Made by a program: the position numbers and the translations under genes. From NCBI GenBank assembly GCA_029203145.1, contig CP119309.1, positions 1,885,001-1,949,000 of the forward strand: DNA of 64,000 nt, given 5' to 3'. Below, piece after piece: positions 33,057 to 40,740 of the stretch. Below the pieces are notes generated by a model. It saw only the letters and a list, made by a program, of their open reading frames with translations. It was not told where the DNA came from and searched no databases. Within the stretch, counting starts at the first letter, position 1, and each line of letters opens with the position of its first letter. The stretch is from Candidatus Brevundimonas phytovorans (GTDB lineage Bacteria > Pseudomonadota > Alphaproteobacteria > Caulobacterales > Caulobacteraceae).

Positions 33057-33076
33057 TCATACAAATGTTCAAATTC
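33057..33076. promoter_or_regulatory. Candidate regulator site, copy 2
   Basis: TCATACAAATGTTCAAATTC, preceded by CGAGAAA, lies 23 nt upstream of the Baeyer-Villiger monooxygenase start. It matches the copy at 39779 at about 22 of 26 positions when the shared CGAGA flank is counted. The core has partial dyad symmetry (AT, 3 nt, AAYGTT, 3 nt, AT). Confidence 0.55.
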
Positions 33077-33098
33077 TAGATCGAGGGAGGATTTCACC

Positions 33099-35012
33099 TT
33101 GCTGACCAACGACCGGCCCCTGCCGCTTGAGCCCACTGCGGAACTGAGATCCGCCCTGGACGATGCCCACACACCGACCCTGCTGATGGTCTATGTCCAC
33201 CTCACGGGCGATACGGCCATGCTGGATCACTTCGAGCCCTACATCACCTCGCCCTGGGCGCCCGATCCGACGCCGATGCCGGCGGGCCTCGAGGACGAGT
33301 TGCGCGAACAGCTGTTCCAGGTGCTGACCCGCACGCCCGGCGTGACGCCCAAGGCGCTCGACGCCGAAACCATGCAGCGGATGATGTCCGTTGCGGTGGG
33401 CGAACCCATTCCCACCGATCAGGTGCCCCTGCTGCTGGAGCAGATGGGCTTTGAACTGCCGCCGTCGCGCGCGACCGTTCCGGGACGCAAGACGCCGCCG
33501 TCCGACTTCAACGTCCTGATCATCGGCGCCGGCCTGACCGGCATCGTCGCCTCGATCAAGCTGGCCGAGGCTGGCTACGACCACGTCATCATCGAGAAGA
33601 ACCCGGAAATCGGCGGCACCTGGTACGAGAACCGCTATCCCGGCTGCGGCGTCGACACCCCCAGCCACTTCTACTCCTACTCCTTTGAGATCAATCCGGA
33701 GTGGACCACCTATTATCCCAAGGCCCAGGAGATGCAGGACTACCTGCTGCGGGTGGCCGACAAGTACAGCATCCGGGACCGCACCCGTTTCAACACGCGG
33801 GTTCTGGCCTGCCTGTGGGACGAGGCTTCCAAGCGCTGGCAGGTCACGCTTCAGAAGGCCGACGGCAGCGAAGAGGTCGTCACCGCCAAGGCCGTGATCA
33901 ACGCCCATGGGCCGCTGAACCGCTGGAAACTGCCGCCCATTCCGGGCCTGGACACCTACAAGGGGATCGCCGTCCATACCGCCGGATGGACCTCTGACAT
34001 CGACGTGACTGGCAAGAAGGTCATCCTGATCGGCACGGGCGCCAGCGCTGTCCAGCTGGCCCCGGCCATCGCCGACAAGGTCCAGTCCCTGACGGTGCTG
34101 CAACGCGATAAGCACTGGCTGCTGCACAACCCCGAGATCGCCGTGCCGGTCACGGAAGGCGTGCAGTTCGCCATGCGCCACATCCCCAAATACAAGGAAT
34201 GGTTCCGCTTCCGCGTCTACTGGTTCGCCGGCGACGGCCTGTTCGTCAACGTGCTGAAGGACCCGGATTGGGCGGATCACCCGACCTCGGTCTCGGCGGT
34301 CAACGACATGATGCGCAACATCGCCGTCGGCTATCTGCAGGCCAAGACGGAAGGCCGCCCCGACCTTTACGAGAAGCTGCTGCCGGACTTCCCGATCTTC
34401 TCCAAACGCCTGCTGCTGGACACGGGCTGGTTCGACACCCTGCGTCACCCCAATGTGCGCCTAGAAAACACCGAGGTGACGCGCATCACCGAGACGGGCG
34501 TCGTGACTTCCGACGGAGAGGAAATCGAAGCGGATATCATCATCTTCGCCACCGGCTTCATCACCGCAAAGGCGCTCGGTCCCTTGACCGTCGTGGGACG
34601 AGAGGGCGCCAGCCTGGGCGAGATCTGGGGCGATGAAGACCCGCGCTCCTATCTCGGCGTGACGGTTCCGCAATTCCCCAACTTCTTCCTCACCGTCGGT
34701 CCCAACAGCGCGCCCAACCACGCTGCTGGCCAGAACCTGCTGTCGGAAGCCCAGACCCACTACATCATTGAATGTCTGGATCGCGTCGTCGCCGAAGACG
34801 GCCACGGCATCGAACCGACCCGCGACGCCTTCGACGCCTGGAACCGCCAGATCGAGACGCGCATGCAGGACATGATCTGGAGCCACCCCAAGGCCAAGAG
34901 CTACTACAACAACTCCAAGGGACGGAACTTCATGTCCTGGCCCTATCGCCTGGTCGACTACTGGAATGCGTCGCGGACTCCTGAGGCCGAGTCCTTCCAG
35001 GTTCTGAAATAG
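33099..35012 (+). CDS. FAD-dependent Baeyer-Villiger monooxygenase
   Basis: This 637-aa class B flavoprotein monooxygenase starts at a TTG preceded by GAGGGAGG 8 nt upstream. An N-terminal helical extension of about 135 residues comes first, as in 4-hydroxyacetophenone monooxygenase. Then follow GAGLTG (143-148, FAD), GGTWYENRYPGCGVDTPSHFY (about 172-192), the fingerprint YKGIAVHTAGW (287-297, F replaced by Y) and GTGASA (312-317, NADPH). It inserts oxygen next to a ketone. In this cluster a steroid ketone is likely (C-17 or C-20, or a side-chain ketone). It is a single-gene unit with a strong terminator behind it. Confidence 0.92.
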   Translation: MLTNDRPLPLEPTAELRSALDDAHTPTLLMVYVHLTGDTAMLDHFEPYITSPWAPDPTPMPAGLEDELREQLFQVLTRTPGVTPKALDAETMQRMMSVAVGEPIPTDQVPLLLEQMGFELPPSRATVPGRKTPPSDFNVLIIGAGLTGIVASIKLAEAGYDHVIIEKNPEIGGTWYENRYPGCGVDTPSHFYSYSFEINPEWTTYYPKAQEMQDYLLRVADKYSIRDRTRFNTRVLACLWDEASKRWQVTLQKADGSEEVVTAKAVINAHGPLNRWKLPPIPGLDTYKGIAVHTAGWTSDIDVTGKKVILIGTGASAVQLAPAIADKVQSLTVLQRDKHWLLHNPEIAVPVTEGVQFAMRHIPKYKEWFRFRVYWFAGDGLFVNVLKDPDWADHPTSVSAVNDMMRNIAVGYLQAKTEGRPDLYEKLLPDFPIFSKRLLLDTGWFDTLRHPNVRLENTEVTRITETGVVTSDGEEIEADIIIFATGFITAKALGPLTVVGREGASLGEIWGDEDPRSYLGVTVPQFPNFFLTVGPNSAPNHAAGQNLLSEAQTHYIIECLDRVVAEDGHGIEPTRDAFDAWNRQIETRMQDMIWSHPKAKSYYNNSKGRNFMSWPYRLVDYWNASRTPEAESFQVLK

Positions 35013-35036
35013 GCCCAGCCAGGTCGCCCCAAAAAG

Positions 35037-35068
35037 AAGAGGCCCGGAGAGCGATCTCCGGGCCTCTT
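35037..35068. terminator. Bidirectional intrinsic terminator
   Basis: AAGAGGCCCGGAGA (35037-35050) and TCTCCGGGCCTCTT (35055-35068) form a perfect 14-bp stem with a GCGA loop. On the + strand it ends in a short T run; on the - strand it is followed by CTTTTTGGGG (reading into 35036-35027). It lies between convergent genes ending at 35012 and 35091 and can serve both. Confidence 0.88.
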
Positions 35069-35090
35069 TGCGTACAGACCGCCCTGCCCC

Positions 35091-35840
35091 TCAGCCGGCG
35101 GTCTGGGCGCTGTCCACGGCCAGGATCGAACCCGTAATTGAGCGGCCGTCGTTCGACGCCAAGAACAGGATGGAGGCCGCCACCTCGTCGGCTTCGATCA
35201 GCCGACCCAACTTGGGCGCCGCACGCCCGATCAGGTTCATGTCCGCCCCCTCGGGCAGACCCGCCGCCATGATCATCGGCGTCATCACCCCTGAAGGGCA
35301 GACCGCATTGACCCGCACCTGATCACCGGCGAGTTCAATCGCCATCGCCTTGGTCATGGCCACCACGCCAGCCTTGCTCGCACAATAGGCCGAGTTGTAG
35401 GCGATGCCGACCAGGGCGGCCGCCGAGGCGACGTTGACGATATTGCCCTGGGTCGCCTTCAGGTGCGCCGCCGCCGCCTGGCTCAGGAAGAAGACCCCGC
35501 CCATGTTGATCGACACCAGGCGGTTCCAGCGCGCGGCGTCGAAATCGCCCAGCGGGGACCAGTCCAGCACGCCCGCCACATTGGCCAGAATGTCTATGCG
35601 ACCGTGCGCCTTGGCCGCCGCGGCGATAAAGGCCTCACAGTCCGCCGGATCCCCGACATCCACCCGGTGCAGGCTGACACGAGCATCCTCGCCCAGAAGG
35701 GCGCGGGTCGCCAACAGACCCTCTTCATTGATGTCCCCGAGCGCCACCACGGCGCCCTGGGCCGCAAACCGAACAGCCGTCGCCTGGCCAATGCCAGAGG
35801 CCGCGCCGGTGATCACCACCACCTTGTCCTGAAACGTCAT
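35091..35840 (-). CDS. Short-chain dehydrogenase/reductase
   Basis: This 249-aa classical SDR has TGAASGIG at 11-18, DIN after strand 2 (favouring NAD), S139, Y152 and K156 in YCASK. It is the last of three leftward genes (SDR, Old Yellow Enzyme, SDR). The sequence is close to generic 3-oxoacyl reductase-like and 7-alpha/3-beta-hydroxysteroid dehydrogenases, which cannot be separated by motif. Together with the flavin enzyme upstream it could interconvert hydroxyl, ketone and enone states on the steroid nucleus. Confidence 0.87.
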   Translation of the reverse strand: MTFQDKVVVITGAASGIGQATAVRFAAQGAVVALGDINEEGLLATRALLGEDARVSLHRVDVGDPADCEAFIAAAAKAHGRIDILANVAGVLDWSPLGDFDAARWNRLVSINMGGVFFLSQAAAAHLKATQGNIVNVASAAALVGIAYNSAYCASKAGVVAMTKAMAIELAGDQVRVNAVCPSGVMTPMIMAAGLPEGADMNLIGRAAPKLGRLIEADEVAASILFLASNDGRSITGSILAVDSAQTAG

Positions 35841-35854
35841 TCATTATTCTCCTG

Positions 35855-37084
35855 TCAGCGCGCCACAGCCGGCGTCTGGTTCATAGCCTGCGGGAAGTCG
35901 TTGCCGCTGATCGGGCAGAACAGACCTTCCGGCGTGTACATCGTGGCCACGCAGCGGTTGCAGCTGATGCAGTGAGACCGGGCGGCGGGATCGTCCTTGA
36001 ACCGGTTGACCAGGGCCGGCTCGTGGACCAGGGCCCGCGCCATGACGACGGCGTCAAAACCTTCGTCCAGCAGTTGTTCTGCGGCCTCGGCGCTCAGCAT
36101 CCCGCCGACATAGCCGATGCCGCAGGCGACCGCGGCGCGCACGCGCCGGGCGGCCTCGAGGAAATACAGTTCGCGAAAGACGGCCGACTTCGGCGTCATG
36201 GCTTTCAGAAGCGCGAATTGAAGGACATTCTTCAGGCCACGATGCAGCGTCTTCAGGTCGGCATAGGGCAAGGGGCTGTTGAAGATCGCCCAGGCGGATT
36301 CGACGTTCCGCCCCCCCGACAGCACCAGCATGTCGGCGCCGGCGGCTTCCAGCGCCCGGGCGGTGACGATGGCGTCCTCGACCGTGCCGCCGCCCTTGAC
36401 CCCGTCATAGAGGTTGATCTTGGCGAGGACGGCGAGGTCTGACCCCACAGCCGCCTTGACCGCCTTCAGGACTTCAGCGGGGAAGCGCACCCTGGCCTCG
36501 GCCGAGCCGCCGTACTCATCCTTGCGATGGTTGGACAGGGGCGAGATGAACTGGTTCAGAAGATAGCCGTGCCCCATGTGAATCTCGACCGCATCGAATC
36601 CGGCCGTGCGGCACCGTTCAGCCGCCAGCACGAACTCGGCGATGACCTCGTCCATGTCGGCGCGCGTCATCTGGTGCTGGAACAGACGCCCCACCATCAT
36701 GCCGACCATGTCCAGACCGCCGTCGGCCGAGCGGGCGCGACGCGTGCTCAGCTCCTTGTGCTGAACGAAGCTGCCGCCGTGGGTGATCTGGGCCGAGGCC
36801 AGGGCCCCGTGGGCGTGCACCGCGTCGACCACCGCCCGGTACTGAGGCAGGCTGGCCTCGCTCATGACGCCCTGCTCAGCAAAGGTCCGGCCGTCAGGCG
36901 ACACCGCGACATAGGCCAGGGTGGTCATGCCAACGCCGCCGGCCGCCAACCGCTCGTGGAAGGCCAGAAGGGCCTGCGACGGCGCCTGCTCCCAGGTCAT
37001 CATCTCATTGGCCCCGGACCGGATGTACCGATTGGTCAGGGTCGCGGGGCCGATCCGCACCGGCGTGAAGCTCTTGCGCATCAT
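35855..37084 (-). CDS. Old Yellow Enzyme-type NADH:flavin oxidoreductase with cysteine cluster
   Basis: This 409-aa FMN barrel begins MMRKSFTPVRIGPATLTNRY; the ATG at 37084 follows GAGGAGCGG. The active-site block is VEIHMGHGYLLNQFISPLSNH near 186-206 and the second FMN site lies near SAEAAEQLLDEGFDAVVMARAL. After the barrel it has CISCNRC and a fourth Cys 12 residues on (near 375-393), the 4Fe-4S pattern of 2,4-dienoyl-CoA reductase and the bile-acid reductases BaiCD/BaiH. However, the FAD/NAD domain that normally follows is missing and the protein ends about 20 residues later. It probably reduces an enone or dienone of the steroid. An electron partner may be needed. Confidence 0.85.
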   Translation of the reverse strand: MMRKSFTPVRIGPATLTNRYIRSGANEMMTWEQAPSQALLAFHERLAAGGVGMTTLAYVAVSPDGRTFAEQGVMSEASLPQYRAVVDAVHAHGALASAQITHGGSFVQHKELSTRRARSADGGLDMVGMMVGRLFQHQMTRADMDEVIAEFVLAAERCRTAGFDAVEIHMGHGYLLNQFISPLSNHRKDEYGGSAEARVRFPAEVLKAVKAAVGSDLAVLAKINLYDGVKGGGTVEDAIVTARALEAAGADMLVLSGGRNVESAWAIFNSPLPYADLKTLHRGLKNVLQFALLKAMTPKSAVFRELYFLEAARRVRAAVACGIGYVGGMLSAEAAEQLLDEGFDAVVMARALVHEPALVNRFKDDPAARSHCISCNRCVATMYTPEGLFCPISGNDFPQAMNQTPAVAR

Positions 37085-37091
37085 CCGCTCC

Positions 37092-37838
37092 TCAGGCCCT
37101 GTCCTGGGCGATGTCCAGAAAGGCGGGCCGCTCGCCTCCGCCATGAACCTCCAGCACGGCCCCCGAAACATAGGAGGCCGCGTCCGACGCGAGGAAGGCG
37201 ACCGCCGCCGCGACTTCTTCAGCTCGCGCCAGTCTTTTCGCGCCGATGTTGCGCCCTATACGGGCCTGGGCTTCGGCGTCGCCATAGGTGGCCTCCGTCT
37301 GCTCCGTCTCGACATAGCCGACGACCACGGCGTTGATGCGGATTTCCGGCCCCCATTCGTTGGCGAGGCTGCGGGTCAGGGCCAGCAGCCCGCCCTTGGC
37401 CGCCGCATAGACCGAGGTCCCCGGCGACGGACGCAGCGCCGAGACGCTGGAAATGTTGATGATGGACCCGCCGTGGGCCTTCATGTGCGGATAGGCGGCC
37501 TGGGACACCCATAGCGGCGCCATCAGGTTCAGCCCGACGATCTTCTCGGCGAAGCGCGGCGAGGCCGTGGCGGCGTCAGCCTGCGGCGAGCCCCCGGCGT
37601 TGTTGACCACGACGTCCACGCCGCCCGCCTGCTCGGTGATGGCGACGAAAAGGGCATTCACGCTCTCCGGGTCACGAACGTCGCAAGGCAGGAAGGTCAG
37701 CCCCTCCAGATTGTCCGGCGCTGTGCGGCCGCAGACGAAAACCCGAGCCCCCTCATCGGCCAGAAGCCGCGCGGTCGCCAGTCCCAGCCCCCGCGTCCCG
37801 CCTGTGACGAGCGCCACCTTCCCCGAAACCCGCCCCAA
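37092..37838 (-). CDS. Short-chain dehydrogenase/reductase
   Basis: This classical SDR has TGGTRGLG near its start, NNAGGSPQ about 70 residues later, SISS-type serines in IINISSVSAL, and Tyr/Lys in YAAAKGG. I place the start at a TTG (37838, MGRVSGKVALV; 248 aa) because GGAGTGAG lies just upstream. An ATG at 37859 gives 255 aa (MRSRSEK...) but has only a weak site and would sit inside the inverted repeat at 37853-37897. The stop is 7 nt before the Old Yellow Enzyme start, so the three leftward genes form one transcript. Confidence 0.85.
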   Translation of the reverse strand: MGRVSGKVALVTGGTRGLGLATARLLADEGARVFVCGRTAPDNLEGLTFLPCDVRDPESVNALFVAITEQAGGVDVVVNNAGGSPQADAATASPRFAEKIVGLNLMAPLWVSQAAYPHMKAHGGSIINISSVSALRPSPGTSVYAAAKGGLLALTRSLANEWGPEIRINAVVVGYVETEQTEATYGDAEAQARIGRNIGAKRLARAEEVAAAVAFLASDAASYVSGAVLEVHGGGERPAFLDIAQDRA

Positions 37839-37852
37839 TTTCTCACTCCGAC

Positions 37853-37897
37853 TACGCATTATGAAATTAATTATATCCAATATGATTGCAATGCGTA
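37853..37897. promoter_or_regulatory. Inverted repeat in the divergent SDR/TetR promoter region
   Basis: TACGCATT (37853-37860) and AATGCGTA (37890-37897) are perfect inverted copies flanking a 29-nt A/T-rich core. The region lies between the leftward three-gene unit and the TetR gene at 37973. Divergent placement suggests it is where that TetR acts, but the wide spacing leaves room for two separate half-sites or two dimers. Confidence 0.5.
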
Positions 37898-37972
37898 TTT
37901 GTGGCGAGCAAATTGTGCCCCCACGCGAAATCGGCCTATAACTCGGACCAACCCCTTCGTCATGGAGTCGGC

Positions 37973-38569
37973 ATGGACGCCACCGCCAAACGCCCGGCCG
38001 CAGACGGCAGAAGATCACGCTCACGCCAGGCCATCCTTTCCGCCGCCAGCAAGGTGCTTTCGGATCGCGGCCTCGCCCAGATGACGGTCGAGGACATTCT
38101 GGCTGAGGCCGGCGTGGCGAGGGCCACCTTCTATTCTCACTTCACCGACAAGAGCGACGTGACCCGTGCGGTCGTCGCCCAGATGTTCGGCCGTGCGGAG
38201 ACCATGTATCGCCACTTCGCCGCCCTGCCGATCGCCGACGAAAAGGCGGTCAGCGTCTGGTTGGGCCAAGCCTACGATCAGTGGCAGGCCTATCAGAGGG
38301 AGGTAAGCTCCATCGTGCGCGACATTGGTGCGGCCTTTATCGCCCCGCAACTGCACTATCTGAGCGACTTCGCCGAGGCCCTGGTCGCCGATGGCCGCCA
38401 CTGGAATTGTTCACGCGACACAGCCCTGTTACGCGCCCGCCTTTTGATCATCCAGTTGGAGCGTTCCATGCTCGACGCCGTCAGCGGCGACTGGCCGGTG
38501 TCGAAAACCACCCTGGTCAATGAACTGACGACGCTGTGGACATCGGCGCTGAGACGGCCCGACGTCTAA
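37973..38569 (+). CDS. TetR/AcrR family transcriptional regulator
   Basis: This 198-aa protein has a TetR helix-turn-helix at about residues 12-60, with the signature AGVARATFYSHFTDKSDVTRAV. ATG 37973 was used because GGAG lies 6-9 nt upstream and the longer open frame reads into the control region. It is divergent from the SDR/Old Yellow Enzyme unit and convergent (4-nt stop overlap) with the flavoprotein reductase gene, so it is the natural candidate to control both, through the repeat at 37853-37897 and perhaps the motif at 39779. Confidence 0.9.
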   Translation: MDATAKRPAADGRRSRSRQAILSAASKVLSDRGLAQMTVEDILAEAGVARATFYSHFTDKSDVTRAVVAQMFGRAETMYRHFAALPIADEKAVSVWLGQAYDQWQAYQREVSSIVRDIGAAFIAPQLHYLSDFAEALVADGRHWNCSRDTALLRARLLIIQLERSMLDAVSGDWPVSKTTLVNELTTLWTSALRRPDV

Positions 38570-39771
38570 TCTCGCAATGCCGCTTTCAGCGGCATTTCCG
38601 AATCCGCCAGACGAACCGCATCCACTGACGCGCCTCTGGCGATCATCTGCTTGCCGAACATGAAGGCCGGCGCCGACGTCACCGCCTCGACGCAGACGAT
38701 CCGTTCTCCCTTCAGATGGAAGACGGAGAAGCCCGCCCGCCTGGGATCGCCCCGCACCACCTCCCCGTCCGCCCCGAACGGCAGGCCGGCGATCTGCAGT
38801 TTCACATCGAACTGGTCGGACCAGAACCACGGAACCTCCGCCGGGGGCGCCGCACGGCCAGTAATCGCCGCAGCCGCCTGGCGGGCCTGCTCCAGGGCGT
38901 TGCCCACGCTTTCCAACCTGTGACTGCAGTCATAGAGCGGCATGGGTCGGCGGGTCATGTCGCCGATGGCGTAGATGTCCGGGTCGCTGGTCCGAGCCTC
39001 CAGATCCACCAGAACGCCGTCCCGGCATTCCAGGCCCGCCGCCAGGGCCAGGTCATCGCAGGCCGTCGCGCCAATGCCGACCAGAACGGCGTCCGCCGAA
39101 ACCGCGTCGCCGTTCGTCAGCGTCACGCGACCGGGCGAGATCGAAGCCGCCTCCACACCGGTCCTGATGTCCACGCCTTCGACACGATGGCGATCCGCAT
39201 AGAATGTGGACAGGGTGTCGGAGGCCACCCGGGCCAGAATCCGCTCCATCCGTTCCAGCACGACGACCTCTGCCCCCAACCGCCGCGCCGAGGCCGCAGC
39301 CTCCAGCCCGACGTAGCCGCCGCCAATGATCGCCAATCGCTTGCCCGGCCCCAGAGCGGCCTTAAGCCGCGTCGCGTCCGGCAGGCTTCGCAGTTCCAGC
39401 AATCGGCTGTCGCTGTGGACAGGGATCTGCAGCCTTCGCGGCGTGGACCCCGTGGCCAGGATCAGGCGATCATAGCCTTCGATCGCTCCGTCCGAAAACC
39501 TGACCGCCTTCGCCTGTCGATCAATCGAGGTCGCCGTGACGCCCAGCCTGAGATCGACGCCCTGGGCGACATAGAAGGCTTCGGGCCGTAGCAGGATGTC
39601 ATCGACGTCCATCGAACCGACCAGCCATCCCTTGGACAGGGGCGGCCTCTGATAGGGCGGCGTGGCCTCGTCCCCGACCAGAACGATTTCTCCCTGGTGA
39701 CCGTACTGCCTCAGGAAGGCGGCGGCGGATCCACCGGCATGGCCGGCGCCGATGACTAGAACCTTGCTCAT
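38566..39771 (-). CDS. Ferredoxin/rubredoxin reductase-type FAD oxidoreductase
   Basis: This 401-aa two-dinucleotide-fold protein has GAGHAGGSAA at 8-17 for FAD, IGGGYVGLEAAASARRLGA near 147 for NAD(P)H, and IYAIGDMTRRP near 275. It has the C-terminal reductase domain of putidaredoxin-reductase relatives and no redox-active CxxxxC pair. Such enzymes pass electrons to a ferredoxin serving a cytochrome P450 or a Rieske oxygenase such as KshA. No ferredoxin or oxygenase of that type is in the window, so the partner is elsewhere. ATG 39771 lies only 7 nt from the candidate site at 39779. Confidence 0.9.
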   Translation of the reverse strand: MSKVLVIGAGHAGGSAAAFLRQYGHQGEIVLVGDEATPPYQRPPLSKGWLVGSMDVDDILLRPEAFYVAQGVDLRLGVTATSIDRQAKAVRFSDGAIEGYDRLILATGSTPRRLQIPVHSDSRLLELRSLPDATRLKAALGPGKRLAIIGGGYVGLEAAASARRLGAEVVVLERMERILARVASDTLSTFYADRHRVEGVDIRTGVEAASISPGRVTLTNGDAVSADAVLVGIGATACDDLALAAGLECRDGVLVDLEARTSDPDIYAIGDMTRRPMPLYDCSHRLESVGNALEQARQAAAAITGRAAPPAEVPWFWSDQFDVKLQIAGLPFGADGEVVRGDPRRAGFSVFHLKGERIVCVEAVTSAPAFMFGKQMIARGASVDAVRLADSEMPLKAALRD

Positions 39772-39778
39772 CGAGATT

Positions 39779-39800
39779 TCATACAAACGTTCAGATTTGG
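39779..39800. promoter_or_regulatory. Candidate regulator site, copy 3
   Basis: TCATACAAACGTTCAGATTT, with CGAGA at its left flank, lies immediately upstream of the reductase start codon on the opposite strand. It therefore overlaps the 5' leader, where a bound repressor would block expression. It is in inverted orientation relative to copy 2 with respect to its gene, which is tolerable for a partly symmetric site. Confidence 0.5.
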
Positions 39801-40129
39801 GGGCCAGCGGTTTTTCGCCGCGCGGCAAGCACCATCAACTCGCCAGCATGTGGCCTGGCGCCGAAGTCGGCCAGCGCTCGGATGCACCTCCACGCGCGCC
39901 TGCCCTTTGAGGGTCAACCGGTGCGAATCTAAAATGAGCGTCGGTTCGAAAGAGCAGAGGCTCAGCTCGAATTTGTATCGCCAACCCTGCTCGACACAGG
40001 GCTATCGAAACCGCCTGAAACGCGATGAGAATGCCGAGCAGGTTGGACCCCATATGGGCCCAAACAGCGCCCCACGGACCAAGTCCATTCAGTCGGGCCA
40101 AGCAAGGTTCTGGAATTACAGGGAGAAAA
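39801..40129. other. Intergenic stretch between the catabolic region and tRNA-Lys
   Basis: I see no supportable gene here. Short open frames on both strands exist but lack family features. The base composition is less GC-rich than the flanks, with runs such as AATCTAAAATGAG near 39927. No integrase remnant or copy of the tRNA 3' end was noticed. This could be the junction between the accessory and core parts. Confidence 0.5.
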
Positions 40130-40206
40130 TGGTACGCCCCCTCGGGCTCGAACCGAGGACCCTCTGATTAAAAGTCAGATGCTCTAACCAACTGAGCTAG
40201 GGGCGC
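40130..40206 (-). tRNA. tRNA-Lys (anticodon TTT)
   Basis: The antisense strand folds as a 77-nt tRNA: acceptor strand GCGCCCC at the 5' end (40206), D-arm AGCTCAGTTGGTTAGAGC, anticodon stem TCTGA/TCAGA around loop CTTTTAA (anticodon TTT), T-arm CTCGGTTCGAGCCCGAG, and an encoded CCA (40132-40130). The first acceptor pair is G-T. Its 3' end points toward the catabolic region, the side on which tRNA-targeting integrases would place an island. Confidence 0.95.
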
Positions 40207-40378
40207 ACACTCTTTGAAATCAACCACTTGGATTGCTTCATCACAAACCGGCGCAGCGCCTGTTTGCGGAGGCGGTTTCTGGTTCATTCGCGACGGCAGG
40301 TCAAGGGCCGCCAGACCGGAAGGCGCTTATTTTATGAGGAAAACCTCGCCCGCCGCCTTGCGCGTTCAGACGCCGAAG

Positions 40379-40576
40379 TTATCCGTACTCGACGCGGAAC
40401 GGCCGGCCCAACTGGCCCATCAGGTTCCAGCCGGCGTTGGTGGGGCGCAGCTTGACGGGCTTGCCCGACCTCTCCGCCAGCCCCAGGACCACAAGCTTGG
40501 CGCTGGTCTCCGCATCTTGCGTTCTGTCGCCGTCGACGATGTCGAGCAGGGCGTTGATGCGTTCAGCTTCAGTCAC
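40379..40576 (-). CDS. Small hypothetical protein
   Basis: This is a possible 65-aa protein starting at GTG 40576 with GGA 6 nt upstream; an in-frame GTG at 40660 gives 93 aa but has no ribosome-binding site. The product (VTEAERINALLDIVDGD..., ending RPFRVEYG) is charged and helical in its first half, with a stretch AETSAKLVVLGLAERSGKPV that could pack like a small winged-helix domain. No family is recognised and no neighbour is in the same direction. Codon use looks normal for this genome. Confidence 0.45.
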   Translation of the reverse strand: MTEAERINALLDIVDGDRTQDAETSAKLVVLGLAERSGKPVKLRPTNAGWNLMGQLGRPFRVEYG

Positions 40577-40740
40577 AATAGTTCCGGTCGTCAGTTGATC
40601 CAGCGCCTCCCGTGCCGGGCCGCCGCCTTGAGGGCAAGCGATCTTCCGCCCCGTCCCCACGAAAGGCTTGCCGGCGTCTGAAGTTCCCGCCCCCGAGAAT
40701 CTCTTTTCGTCCAGGCGAGGTTCCGGTCTAGCCTGACCGC

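Noticed and set aside
39835..40101. 88-codon - frame beside tRNA-Lys with one hydrophobic stretch
   Set aside because: The hydrophobic segment alone is not enough. There is no ribosome-binding site or family pattern, and the second half looks random.
39850..40167. 105-codon + frame ending in ...VRPLGLEPRTL
   Set aside because: The last residues come from reading through the antisense of the tRNA-Lys gene, a well-known artefact. The upstream part has no recognisable features.
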